Assembly: GCA_934047225.1 (NCBI GenBank)
Contig: OW204004.1
Span: forward strand, 3,538,401-3,602,400
DNA length: 64,000 nt
From: Ypsolopha sequella
Lineage: Eukaryota > Arthropoda > Insecta > Lepidoptera > Ypsolophidae
Direction: 5' to 3'
Shown here: in pieces, positions 21,371 to 31,584 of the stretch
Layout of the letters: every line of letters begins with the position of its first letter
Numbering within the stretch: position 1 is the stretch's first letter
The notes under the pieces: generated by a model
Told to the model about the DNA's origin: nothing
Database searches by the model: none
The model's input: the letters and a program-made list of their open reading frames with translations, nothing else
Program-made: the position numbers and the translations under genes

Positions 21371-21548
21371 ATTGCTAAATAAATTAAATAAACCTTTAAT
21401 ATAGTTCGTGTACATTTATTATTTTATAACATGTATATTTTTTATTTGATTAAATTTGACGTGTAAAAAGTGTATTATAATATACCTGCTTTGCAAAATA
21501 AACTATTTGAATTTGAAAATTTTCGGCAATTTCATACGTAAAGACCTA

Positions 21549-22724
21549 TTATTAATATGGTTTCCAAAACCACTACAACTTCACGTTGTATAGTGGGTGG
21601 GTTCATTTAACAAACTACACTACATACTTACTGTAGGTGTAGACGAACTTTAAAACGAGTCAAACTATTCGCTCTACCTTTGCAATAAAATCCATTGAAC
21701 CTGAAAAGGTAATTCCAAAACAACTAAACCGAAAACAAGACTTCTCCACTTGCAATAAAGTCCCATTTCGCTTGGATCAGTTAGCCGTGTGTGTAATTTA
21801 TGGCGCCATTTCAAGGTGACAGTGCAAGCTTCCGGATCCGATATCCGTTTCCGGCCTGGACTCTACTTTGAAGTCACCGAAGGATGTGATTGGTGGCAGG
21901 AAACAATTGACAGCAGAATAAACAGGTTGACAGAGCACAAAGGGCAAGGAAATCTATACTTTGAGTTAGGAAAGGTCTTGCGAGCAACCTTTTGTTTTAA
22001 ATAATTTGGCCAAATGCGGGTAGGTTTTTTTTTTATCGCCGTGATAGTGACACGTATATTCTGGGAAAATTTCAAATGGCTACCTATTACGGCTGAAGCT
22101 GTAGACTCTTCCAACAGACGGACAGACAGATAGCGGAACCCTAATAATAAGAGCGTTTGTCCACGGTCTGCCTCCGTTATGCGAGACACTGGAGTCGGAC
22201 AACGGAAGAATTACCCGCAGCAATCCGTCCGCTAGTCCGGTTTCGGTTCCGATATCAGATCAAGCAAAGCTCATTTACTAACACCAGTGTAAGGCTCGCA
22301 CTACAAACATTTTAATTTTTCCTGTGGCCATTTTAATTTTTCCTGTGGAATTTTACCGGAATCAACCGGAACATGCTCCGGTTTCTGCGGCCACCGGATC
22401 CGTTATTTTTCGGCACAAGTGGGCGGTTCCTTTCAATAACGTAAGTAGTTGATGGTTGATGTGAAAATCGGCTTTTTAATCTGTATGTACTGGCGACAGA
22501 ACCCGTCCATACGAACTACAATCGTGAAAAAAAAATTGAGAAATCGAGAAAAAAAGAAAACAGTTGTCTCAAACATTTTGATCGAGTAGCTATGTAACTT
22601 TTCTATGGAATGGCAGATTTTTTTTTAACGATTCCAGGGTTTGCTCCATAGTAAAAGTTGTTCGTTGGATGAGTACCTACTATCACTAGTTCCGGCTTCC
22701 GCAACTTCGTCTTAACAGCCTGTA
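21549..22724. other. No gene; GAAGCTGTAGAC repeat at 22015-22150
   Basis: No supported ORF. The GGCTGAAGCTGTAGACTC motif with GACGGACAGACAG marks a common lepidopteran repeat at 22015-22150. A 71-codon plus-strand frame at 21789-22004 shows no recognisable features. Confidence 0.4.
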
Positions 22725-22993
22725 TACAACGTGTAACAAAAAGGTGTAACCATATTTGAAGAGCTTATTCAGTCAATGGTATAGAACAACTTTTACTATG
22801 GAACAAAACCTGTATTTCGAAAAAAAAAATTTACTGTTTCATAAAAAAATGCAATGACGCTCGGCCGAAATGTATGGAAGGGCAGATTTCTTTTTTGAGA
22901 TTTCAGGGTTGGCTCCATAGTAAAAGTTGTTCTACACCATTGACTGAATAAGCTCTTCTAATATGGTTACTCCTTTCTGTTACACCTTGTATA
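22725..22993. mobile_element. Repeat J, copy 1 (palindromic MITE)
   Basis: Inverted arms of about 85 bp begin TACAACGTGTAACA and include ATTTGAAGAGCTTATTCAGT. The ends lie next to TA. Other copies are at 32069-32332 and 46723-46995. The centre holds AAAAAATGCAATGACGCTCG. Confidence 0.75.
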
Positions 22994-23212
22994 TACCTAT
23001 ATATTAAAAAATACGCTAACTGACTAACTGATCTACCAACATCTATACCAAACAGCTGAACATAGAAAGATGAAATTTGGGTTTTGAAATTTGGCTTCCT
23101 GTATGACGTAGACACCTGTTAAGATTTTAGGAAATTCCCACAGGATCGAAAGAAACGGGATCATACTCACAAAAAGGAAAATCATTTTTAACGGACTAAA
23201 AATCTATATATT

Positions 23213-23421
23213 TCAATCCTTCTTCGGGCACTCCTCAAGCTTGACACACTTCTTGGAGATGGTGTCCCTCACAGTTGGAGGGTCGCAGTAGCAGGCGGAG
23301 TAGTCGCAGAGTTTGCCATTCTTCAGCTCCTGAGGGTTGGGCTGCTCGCAGGTGGCTTCAGGCGTCAGGTAGCTGCAACCAGTGGTGTACGCGTGAGTGC
23401 CTTCTTCGCATTCGCGGTGGC
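23213..23421 (-). other. Exon 2 (coding part) of the ten-cysteine peptide gene
   Basis: Encodes residues 34-102, with nine of the ten cysteines if the split codon at the junction is counted here. It ends ...VKLEECPKKD and TGA at 23215-23213. I see no AATAAA in the next 70 bases; a common lepidopteran repeat (GATCCCGTTTCTTTCGATCC on the minus strand) starts about 45 bases after the stop. GC content is well above the surroundings, as expected for a real exon. Confidence 0.85.
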
Positions 23422-26400
23422 CTGAAAAGTGAGAATTTCAAGTTTAGAATTAAATATATCATCATGACATGAATCCCCGCGGGAGTGTCGTCGGTGTTCC
23501 GAGTATGAACTTTGAAATGCAAGTCACAGTCCACACTCAGTACAACCGCGTTTCACCAACGATTATTAAGTCCTAACGTGATGATTGGTGAGCTCTAGCG
23601 CCGTACTTCGGGCACAAATACACGCTTTTTAGGGCATGCACGTTTCCTTACGATATTTTCCTTCACCGTTCAGCAAGTGGTAAGTAAAAACAAATACTAT
23701 GCACATACATTTCGAAAAACTCATTGGTGCATGCCGACCGGGGATCGAACCTGGATCTCAAGATTCAGAGGACAACGTTCTACCCCTGAGCTACGGTTAG
23801 GTCTCGATACCCGCAAGCGACTGCGTGAAATATTTACGAGTATGTGAGAAATTGTACAACACCCTACTGCTTAGTGAAAATACAAAAATCGTTAAAGATT
23901 TTTGGAAATTACTTTTCTACTGTTAGAAAGTTAGAAGTTACATAGCAAATAATAATTCCTGGCGTTGAAGGCCTGTAGACTTCACGAACGATTGTATAAA
24001 AGAAAAAACAAGAAAACTTTGGTTTAAGCGTATAAAATTTAAGTACATAATAAGTAATCAGGTGGCGCTGTTAATTATTAGAATTATTGGAAGAAATTTT
24101 CAATTATTTCGTTATCAATGCAAGTGCTCGTAAAGGCCCACTTTTTATGCATCAAAACCGAACAGAAAGTCGATTATTTTGCCCTAGGGCTTTATTATTT
24201 TTATTTTTTTTTATTTATTCACAATGGTTGGCTAACCTACAGCCTTTCCTGTGAACCATAAATGTTATACTTTTTTTTCCACTGTTTAACGGCTCTAGAT
24301 ACAGTCCTTTTGAGCCAATTATAATTTAAAGTTCACAAGATTATATTTGTTTTATTTCCTCAAACTATGCATTGAAAAACGTTGTATGATACACGGGCGT
24401 AAGAGCAATAAATTATGCTCGCTATGCTCGTGTTTTAAATAGTCCTCGTAATTTATTCCTTTGTGCCCTTGTAGCATAAACTACTATTAAAGAGCGTCAT
24501 CTGTTGTGGCAAATAAAAAGTTTTAATGCGAATTTAGTTGCAGCAATTGTATAACAGATGGTGCTACTATCTTTGTACCACCAAATGTTTTTGATGAAAC
24601 GGGTTAGGTACTATAATAACTGAAAATTATAAAGCTAAGTATATTAAATTCTATTAAAAAAACTGTAAAAGAAAAGAGCTGTGTCTGTCTGTACATTGAT
24701 GATATTCCAAAAATATTGTAGTGTATTTTTGTTGGTATTTCATGCATCACGCAAAAACTACTAACAAAAGAGAGAAAAAAAAAATTATAAAAATACAATA
24801 TAGATATCAAATTTTAGATATTAATAAGCTGATTGTAAATATATATACTTTAACTATATTTACGGGCAGTTATTTCGAGAAATCTTTAAAAAACCACACA
24901 AAAATTTATGTCTTTATTTATGTATCTATGTTATAGGTAATACCATAGGTTATAGTATCTTCGAAACTGGTGGATCGAAAAATATGAAAAAAATGTCGAG
25001 TATAGGTCATAATTGGCTAATTACAGGAAAACTATAGCGATTTAAAAAAGTTGAACACAAATGAGAAAAGTAAAAAAAAGTGATTTGCATCTATTTCGAG
25101 ATATCCTTGAAAAACCATAAATAAATGTATGTCCCCCCCCCACCCTTCATCTCCAAAATTTGAAGAACGAAAAATATGAAAAAAAATCACGGCAATATGT
25201 GCTTACGGAAAGATTATAGGAAAAATATAGCGGTTGAGAAATTCACGAAAACAAAATGAATAAATTCCCAAAACCGTTGAATTACGGAACCCAAGGTACG
25301 CGAAACTGACTCGTACTCGACCGGTTTTTTTATTTAACGCAATCTTATTGCAATTAATTTATCTTCAGAATAATCATAATGTTTATATTACGTAACATCG
25401 CCGTCGCCTTTGGCACAGCAGGTCCTTATCTCTGAGGTCATAGAGAGCAAATTGCACGCAGAGAATATAAAGTATTACAAGATAGAGCAGTGTGAGGGAA
25501 ATCTAAATTTAGCAATTTTTTGCTAGATAGAAATATTTTTTTTAATTTATTAGGATTTTGGAGTAAACAGAGTAATTATAACTTATAAGTAAGTATACAA
25601 AATATTAATATACTGCCTCTGTGGTTTAGTGGTTCGACTTCTTGGCTACTAATCTGGGCAGGCGGGTTGGTGAGCGCGGTGCCGGAACCCTCGCACTAGT
25701 GACGCCACTGCCCGTCACCAGTCTGTTCCATATAAGGCCCGGCTATTAGTAGGGATGGATATACCGCCATCCATCGGTCCCAGGCATGGTGGGTCTCCTA
25801 GTTTTTTGCCTGTGAGCTGTCCTCTTACTCTCCCCCGAATTACTTCGAGGGGGTCTCCAAGTAAAATAGTGGTACCTCCACAGTCGAGCCAGCATCAGCT
25901 CTACCACCTTGAATTATCTGTTATACCAAGATTGAATTTTAAATACATGATAAGTATCAAGATCAAGCAAGGTCGAGCTGAGCTTTGTTTTTGACAAAAA
26001 ATCTGCACATCGTACCCACTCAAAAAAACTTTGATAATATAAAACACATTGGGGTTCCGTATTTAAGTTTCATCAAGCACTTTTCTACATCTACCCCTTC
26101 CTCTCATCCGTATCATTTTAATTTCAAGTAATAGAAAAAATACTTTTTCAATGCAAGTGCTCGTAAGGGCCCACTTTTTATTCACCAAAACCGAACAGAA
26201 AGTCGATTATTTTGCCCTAGGGCTTTATTATTATAATTTTTTTAAATTTATTTACAATAGTTGGTTAACCTGCAACCTTTCTCGTGTACCATTTTATACT
26301 TTTTTTTCCACTGTTTAAAGGCTCTGGATACAGTCCTTTTGAGCCAATCATAATTTAAAGTTCACAAGATTATATTTGTTTTATATTCTCACATGCATTG

Positions 26401-29400
26401 CATTGAAAAACGTAGTATGATACACGGGCGTAATGGCAATAAATTACGAGGACGATTTATTCCTTTGCGCCCTTGTTCGCTACGTTCGTGTTTTAAATCG
26501 TCCTCGTAATTTATTCCTTTGCGCCCTTGTAGCATAAACTACTATTATTCTTTTCATTCCGTAATTATTTTAGTTGTCTTGACAACAAAATGCCAATTGC
26601 AATAACGTTTGGGTAAAATAAGACATGTTCTAGTTGATGCTATAGTAATGAGGTCTAAAATTCGGTCCCGCTCTAACGCGTTTGTTTTTTAACTCTCTAT
26701 CCAGCTCTAATCAGATGCTGCGCCCGCAAAACTTCAGTTATTTTGAAATCGTGGCTCCATTAGGCCACACAGAAATAAAGTAGTAAGGCTTTTTTGTAGA
26801 AAATAATGAGATCTTTTATTGTGTGAAAGATTCATTTCAAACGCATATTTCGTGTCCGAGCGAATTGAATGTACAGAATGAAATTAGGTACCTACAGATA
26901 TATATTTATTTGAGTAAAGATATAAAATTTCGATAATCTATAAAGGCTTAATTCGTCAGAAAAACATGATTAAGTACATATATATTTCCCAGAATTTTCT
27001 AGTAGCCAGTTTGGCCTACAAATCGAGCTAAATATACGCAATTTTACCAAATCCACGCTTATTCAAGCCTTAAGGTAGGCCATCCCGCTCAGCTGCCATA
27101 TAAATGCTTCAGGTGTTTGTGACGTCCTAATGGCTTTGATCTCATAGTAGATGTAGAACAATTTTGATCATGTTACCCTGTCAGGGTGTAGCAATTACAT
27201 TTGTATTTCATATTATAATTATACATGTTAAACAAAGCTTCTTGATTTAATATTAGATTTTACATTATGTCAATATAAATAAAAGGAACATGATTATAAT
27301 TTAATAGATGTATAATTTTGTCGATTCGGCTACCCTGTGGCTGTTACTCCATATGCGAAAAAACACTCAGTGCGAGTGGGACGGATTCGTGGAAAAGTAG
27401 CAAAAAGTCGGTTTTTTATTAATATAAAATGTACTAAGCTATTTTGTCAAAAAGATTTTCATGGCGACTTTACAAATACATAATATCCACATTTTGAATG
27501 CAATTTCACAATGAAATGAATTAGGATTTCAGAATTACAGGAAAAAATAAAACAATTTAGAAATCTTTTCAGAATTAAATTCTATAGAGAAAATTTCATC
27601 CAATCGCGTTTTCCTTCAGTGAGAATCTTAATCAAATACTCAATAAACATTTACCAAAAAACTGAAATACGTAAATGACGTTATACGAATAGTAGAAAAA
27701 TGGATTCGAAAAAACCCCTTTTTTTTTGTATCGCCTGAACTTATTTGATAGGACTAATCTTATTTTAAGCGTCCTGTCTTTTTTTTCCTTTATCGAAAAG
27801 ACAAGGACAGAACGCTTAAATTAAGTTTAGTCCTGTCAAAAAAGTTAAGATATGCAACACCAATTTGACACGTTTTTAGTTTTGTATCATGGCGTCTGTA
27901 TTATGATTCTAAAGCTTGCTTGCACATATATATCTATATGCGAGATCAGAAAAATTGAGGAAGAGATGCAAGAGATGCAAGATGGCTAGATATTCAAAAA
28001 GCGCTAATTTGTGAAACGGTTTCAGGTAAAAACTGTTTTCAGTGAAACGGTAACTGTTTATTTATAGAAAAGTGTATAAACTTAGTCTTCTTTACATAAA
28101 CGACGTCTGTATTTCTCTCTTTTTTTATTTCCAGTATAGATAAAAATTATACAACTTGCTAAACTTTGCGTTAAAACGAGGCAATATTCACGATATCTTC
28201 ACAGCTAATACGATGGTGTTTCATAAAATGATGCTTTTTAAACTGTATAGAGACGTAGTTAGATGTCCTTAGATAATACTTATAAAAAAAAAACATAAAG
28301 AAAATAAGCTGTTGATTTCACATTCAGTTTTTACCTTTTATATGAATCTTGAGAAAAATCCAGGCGTAAAGGAGCCTCTTAAGACCATTGTGCTAAGGTT
28401 TTCCGCTCCTACAATCTTGCCGCCCATGGCTTTGGGCCAAGAAGTCTACGATCATTCTCAGTAGATCCATAATCCATTACCCATAATCCAGTGGATCTAT
28501 TGGAGTGCTAATAACACAGACCACTAAGTGGTCTCATGAATCGTGGTATGGTATCATGGTGTCTATCTCTGTTACTCTTGAAAAGGAAAACAATTTGAAG
28601 GTCAAAATTTTTCAAGTGACCTTGTTTTAGGAAGTAAGTGCTAACAGTATGATTATAAGACTTGCTATGGCCCCTTTAGTTCATGAGGTTTTGGAGACTG
28701 TTCTTTTTTGTATGGAAAGTGGTCTATGAACCAACAGATATAATATTGTGGTTTTTACATTAGGTAACCCCAACTACACCTCTCTGCGAAAGGGCATCAA
28801 AATCTGACCCAACAGTTTTTTCGGTACTTTTTGGACAGAAAGAGGTGGGTCAGCGTCTTCAAAGACACGGCGTGTAGTTTACCAACGCTAGTATAACAGG
28901 CCACTTATTTATAGTTCTTAGTTCGGCGTCATTGTAGTTAAAAATGTAATAAATGTAGCTCATTGCAAAATCGGAGTTCTTATAAGTTCTTTACTTTATT
29001 ATAACGTTATTGTAATAAAAATAGTTAATTAAAGTAAAATAATACTAATATATTTGACTTAAAATATCTCAAAACTGTCGGGTCAGACTTTAATGACGTC
29101 ATAACAAAAAAATACCGTCTTAATAAGTACTTCCTAAAAAAAATTACTCTATATCTGTTGGTCCTTAGACCACTTTCGCCCAGTCTCCTTAAGGCAATAT
29201 GTAAAAGTTTTAGCGTCCCTGTTACTCCATATGCGAAAAAACCCTCGGTACGAGAGAGACGGATTCGTGGAAAAGTAGCAAAAAGTCGGTTTTTTATTAA
29301 TATAAAATGTACTAAAGTTGCTATCAAAATTTCGTTTAACCAGCCCCCCTATTCTGTATCTTTAGTTGCCAACTGCACGAGGTGCCTATCATCAAAAACA

Positions 29401-30048
29401 TAGCTAAAAACTGAAATTTCAAAATTGCCTTTAGTGGGTATTGAACTATTAACAATCTGTGTCGTCACTTCAAGTGCGAAAATATCCTTAGGACATCGGA
29501 ATTCGATAGTATATCTATGTTTTTGATGATAGACACCCAGTCCAGAAGGCAACTAGAGATACACAATAGGCCCGCAGGTCCTAGATACCGTTAAAACCCA
29601 TCTTATAAAATATAATTGCAGTCCATATGTTAGTCTATATTGTCAAACCAGGAGAAATGGTGTTGAAAAGGACCTCATTTCAATAAATATTTCTATCGAG
29701 CCGAATTTCTCCAATCGCGTTTCTGTTTTAACAGATCCCTAGAAAAAGTTTCCACAAATAATATACTATTTTATCAAAATAATACATTATTTACTTAAAT
29801 AGATATGCAAGTTCTTAAAGTGTCGATTTTTTTCTGTAGCGCCTTAAATCTGAGTCCTCGACTGCAGTAAGAACATAGATTATTACAGAACAGCACAATT
29901 TGTTTAAACGAAACAACATAAGGTAAGAAACAATTTACAAAAACTTACATTGTCCCATGATATAGATACATCCTCTACTGTGGCCTGTTGGACCGCCATA
30001 CGCCAACCCGACCAAGAAAAGGACACTCAAAACAATAGCCACCCTCAT
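23213..30048 (-). CDS. Secreted ten-cysteine peptide, TIL-type protease inhibitor-like (2 exons)
   Basis: Coding parts are 30048-29949 (100 nt) and 23421-23213 (209 nt including TGA), giving 102 residues. The donor CAAT|GTAAGT and acceptor TTTTCAG|GCC are canonical and the frame joins cleanly. Residues 1-18 (MRVAIVLSVLFLVGLAYG) are a clear signal peptide with likely cleavage after YG. The mature peptide has ten cysteines spaced C-x6-C-x3-C-x10-C-x8-C-x13-C-x4-C-x1-C-x12-C-x5-C. The C-x1-C-x12-C-x5-C ending and total of ten fit the trypsin-inhibitor-like (TIL) cysteine-rich fold, whose members block serine proteases in haemolymph, gut or secretions. The middle loops are longer than in typical TIL domains, so the reactive site cannot be named and a non-inhibitory role is possible. 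No stop or frameshift is seen, and the promoter is intact. The gene is well supported; the function is inferred. Confidence 0.85.
23456..23803 (-). repeat. tRNA-derived SINE, copy 2 (well preserved)
   Basis: On the minus strand the head is tRNA-like: an A box TAGCTCAGGGG (complement of 23783-23793) and a B box GGTTCGATCCC (complement of 23741-23751), spaced as in a pol III promoter. The body contains CATGCACCAATGAGTTTTTC and the tail ends near TCATGTCATGATGAT. It inserted 35 bp from the exon 2 acceptor, in the same transcriptional direction as the gene. Degraded relatives lie at 14281-14640, 45180-45340 and 61500-61680. Confidence 0.85.
24114..24489 (+). repeat. Dispersed repeat A, copy 3
   Basis: Full-length match to A copy 1 with a short deletion in the 3' inverted-repeat region (AATAAATTATGCTCGCTATG). 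It lies inside the intron, antisense to the gene. Confidence 0.75.
25614..25930 (-). repeat. Repeat Z, copy 1, fused to a tRNA-like head
   Basis: Minus strand 25930-25658 matches 32638-32893: it begins GGTGGTAGAGCTGATGC and encodes a degraded version of VVELMPGSTVEVPPSYLETL. Next to it, on the plus strand at 25614-25657, is GCCTCTGTGGTTTAGTGGTT, a tRNA-like A-box segment typical of SINE heads. The junction suggests two retroposon pieces joined head to tail. Confidence 0.55.
26144..26548 (+). repeat. Dispersed repeat A, copy 4
   Basis: Matches A with an extra internal duplication: GTAATTTATTCCTTTGCGCC and its neighbour occur twice near 26445-26530. It lies inside the intron. Confidence 0.75.
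26655..27080 (+). repeat. Dispersed repeat W, copy 2
   Basis: The same 400-bp unit as 17660-18062, in the opposite orientation, starting near GGTCCCGCTCTAACGCGTTT. It lies in the intron. Function and class are unknown. Confidence 0.7.
27341..27436 (+). repeat. Repeat B, copy 4 (internal fragment)
   Basis: Covers only TGTTACTCCATATGCGAAAA to AATATAAAATGTACTAA of the B consensus. Neither TTAA end is present. Confidence 0.6.
27743..27838. repeat. Imperfect hairpin, arms about 42 bp
   Basis: ATAGGACTAATCTTATTTTA at the left and its near-complement TTAAATTAAGTTTAGTCCTG at the right bracket a second pairing block (CGTCCTGTCTTTT with AAAAGACAAGGACAG). The loop is CCTTTATC-like. Probably the remnant of a very small foldback element. 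Confidence 0.5.
27945..28345 (+). repeat. Copy of the interior of element U
   Basis: About 380 bases match the reverse complement of 59500-59890, the centre of the large foldback element U. Shared blocks include GTTAAAACGAGGCAATATT (with one difference) and ATAGAGACGTAGTTAGATGT. U's long inverted arms are not present here. Confidence 0.65.
28693..29188. mobile_element. Inverted-repeat element next to B5
   Basis: GGAGACTG...AGTGGTCTATGAACCAACAG at the left is inverted at the right as CTGTTGGTCCTTAGACCACT...CAGTCTCC. It ends exactly where the TTAA of B5 begins (29189). The interior has no supported ORF. Confidence 0.55.
29189..29847 (+). mobile_element. Repeat B, copy 5 (TTAA both ends, nested C)
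   Basis: TTAA at 29189-29192 and 29844-29847 bound a full-length B (TTAAGGCAATATG ... GTAGCGCCTTAA). It is split at AACCAG|GTCC by repeat C copy 2, at the same site as B copy 1. It lies in the intron, about 100 bp from the exon 1 donor. Confidence 0.75.
29344..29574. mobile_element. Repeat C, copy 2 (CAG duplication)
   Basis: A 231-bp palindromic element, flanked by CAG at 29341-29343 and 29575-29577. It lies in the opposite orientation to C copies 3 and 4, judged by the central asymmetric part. Confidence 0.75.
29949..30048 (-). other. Exon 1 (coding part) of the ten-cysteine peptide gene
   Basis: Starts ATG at 30048-30046, preceded by GATTAAA, and encodes the signal peptide and the first cysteine of the mature chain (GC at residues 26-27). 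It ends in phase 1 at CAAT|GTAAGT. There is no upstream ATG in the predicted 67-nt leader. Confidence 0.85.
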
Positions 30049-30112
30049 TTTAATCAACAAACTTCTAATTCTACCGGTTTATGCTAGTGCTTGCCTACTC
30101 GATTTCAAGTTT

Positions 30113-30146
30113 ACTGACACAAAATGGTCGATTGGACGTCTTTATA
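30113..30146 (-). promoter_or_regulatory. TATA box and TCAGT initiator of the peptide gene
   Basis: On the minus strand TATAAAG occupies 30146-30140 and TCAGT occupies 30117-30113. The first T of TATA lies 31 bases upstream of the A in TCAGT, the standard arthropod spacing. Transcription would start near 30115, giving a 5' UTR of about 67 nt before the ATG at 30048. This spacing strongly supports the gene model. Confidence 0.8.
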
Positions 30147-30249
30147 CGACTAGAAGGACAAACTTGTTTATTATCATGATGTTTGTTTTGCCACTTTGTC
30201 GTTAGGTCGGTTCTTATTTAATTATCGGTTTAAAACTTGATACGGACGA

Positions 30250-30505
30250 ATTTATTTTTAATTGATTTTATTGTTACAATGAAATATATAGAGAAACAAC
30301 AAACTTAAGTTTAAAACTAAATAATCCTATAAAAAACGAAAAACTTAAACAAACTAAACTGCTAAAAATAGATATATTACAAACTAAACTAAATAAAAAT
30401 ATATTAACACAAAATAAAAGACTTTGTTGAAGTCATTACTATCACTGGGCAGGATACCCAAGACACTGGCAGCATTACCTCGTTGGATAGCAAGACTAAT
30501 GCGTT
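30250..30505 (-). mobile_element. RLE-type non-LTR element, 3' end fragment 3
   Basis: On the minus strand, 30505-30420 encodes ISLAIQRGNAASVLGILPSD, the C-terminal motif of the family. An AT-rich 3' UTR follows down to about 30250. Strongly 5'-truncated. It lies about 100 bp upstream of the peptide gene's TATA box. Confidence 0.7.
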
Positions 30506-30699
30506 GTCCGAGTTAAGCTCCAGCCCTTGGTTTTTGATATGAGTCAGAATTGGTGATTATAAAATGGCTGGTGACTTCCAGAATTTAACAGTTATTTGAG
30601 GCCGAAGTTCGGCAATGGGGCTCACTGCCCATCACTAGTTGTTATAGTCGTCGTTGAAATGATGGTGTGTAGTAGGGCAAAACATAAAATGGAATGAAT

Positions 30700-30840
30700 G
30701 AATGAATACACACTTTATTGTACACGGTCAAATAAAAAAAAATTGAGTTCAGAGTTTTGAACACACAATGTTGTACAAGGGCGGACTTATCATTTAAAGC
30801 GTTTTCTTCCAGCCAACCTTTGGGTGGTGAAGAAAGTATT
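30700..30840 (-). repeat. Retroposon 3' end, copy 2
   Basis: On the minus strand: GGTTGGCTGGAAGAAAACGC, then AATAAAGTGTG and a TTCATTCATTCATTC tail (the complement of 30700-30716). Same family as 16983-17110. Confidence 0.55.
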
Positions 30841-30934
30841 ATTTCACGTAATGTGGAGGGGGATACCAAATTTACAAAATAAATAAATAAAAGAAGAATC
30901 AAAACCAACAAAGTGAATATACATAATGCTTAAT

Positions 30935-31203
30935 ATACAAGGTGACATTTTGATCATCGTCCAAATTCATACTGGAAGCTTGATAAGTGATCAGTATCTT
31001 GGATCAGTAACAATTTTTGTGAAATTTGTAAAATGAAATTTCGGCTTCCCATAGAAAATCACTTCCAGTTCCGAGTGAATCACTATGGGGAGTCGAAATT
31101 TCATTTTACGAATTTTACAAAAATTGTTATTGATCCATGATACTGATCACTTACCAAGACACCAGTATGAATTTGGACGATGATCGAAAAGTCACCTTGT
31201 ATA
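30935..31203. mobile_element. Repeat K, copy 3 (full palindromic MITE)
   Basis: About 268 bp; both ends read TACAAGGTGAC inward and the two halves are inverted copies over about 120 bp each, with a short asymmetric centre (CTTCCAGTTCCGAGTGAATC). The flanks are TA-rich, compatible with TA duplication. Confidence 0.75.
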
Positions 31204-31348
31204 ATGGACATAAGAATATTTCCCACTCTTCGGAATAGGTAAGTATTTCTGAGCGTTTGAAAGACGGCATAGTTTGTATGATCATAATACATGTTTATAT
31301 TATACTATGCCAATTCATTATTTAATTAACCAAAAAGGGATATAACAG

Positions 31349-31581
31349 CGGGCCTATTATGTATCTCTAGTTGCCTTCTGTACGGGGTGCCTATCATCAA
31401 AAACATAGATATACCATCGAATTCCGATTTCCTAAGGATATATGTTCGCACTTGAAGTGACGACACAGTTCGTTAATAGTTCAATACCCACTAAAGGCAA
31501 TTTTGAAATTTCAGTTTTTATCTATGTTTTTGATGATAGGCACCTAGTACAGTTGGCAAGTAAAGATACAGAATAGGGGGG
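31349..31581. mobile_element. Repeat C, copy 3
   Basis: A 233-bp element flanked by CAG at 31346-31348 and 31582-31584. It is followed directly by C copy 4, with the second CAG shared between them. Confidence 0.8.
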
Positions 31582-31584
31582 CAG

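Larger units (their letters stand above)
19198..21507 (+). mobile_element. Retroposon inserted in M2, itself carrying K, L and P
   Basis: TGAATTTG occurs at 19190-19197 and again at 21508-21515, exactly where M copy 2 is broken, and is read as an 8-bp target duplication. The right end (GCAAAATAAACTATTTGAAT) looks like a LINE/SINE tail. The retroposon's own body is short: 19198-19334 and 21371-21507. No ORF survives. Confidence 0.5.
18822..21548. mobile_element. Repeat M, copy 2, split by a 2.3-kb nested insertion
   Basis: Inverted ends TAGGTCTTTACATATGAAAT at 18822 and CATACGTAAAGACCTA ending at 21548 match M copy 1. Positions 18822-19190 run parallel to the complement of M copy 1; similarity stops there and resumes at about 21512. 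The interruption holds a retroposon, part of K, element L and element P. Confidence 0.7.
23422..29948 (-). other. 6.5-kb intron packed with mobile elements
   Basis: Bounded by GTAAGT and TTTTCAG on the minus strand. From right to left it holds B5 with C2, an inverted-repeat element, a piece of U, a hairpin, B4, W2, A4, a Z copy, A3 and a SINE. Those insertions account for roughly half of it. The remaining parts, such as 24490-25610, show no ORF or RNA gene I can support. A short tail at 25260-25330 (CGAAACTGACTCGTACTCGA) belongs to another common lepidopteran repeat. Confidence 0.75.

Noticed and set aside
21863..22189. 108-codon minus-strand frame
   Set aside because: It overlaps the GAAGCTGTAGAC dispersed repeat and lacks any protein feature.
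23741..23796. Possible tRNA gene (A and B boxes present)
   Set aside because: No complete cloverleaf or acceptor stem; the sequence continues into a SINE body shared with 14281-14640.
25614..25690. Possible tRNA gene from GTGGTTTAGTGGTT
   Set aside because: There is an A box but no matching B box or acceptor stem; treated as a SINE head fragment.
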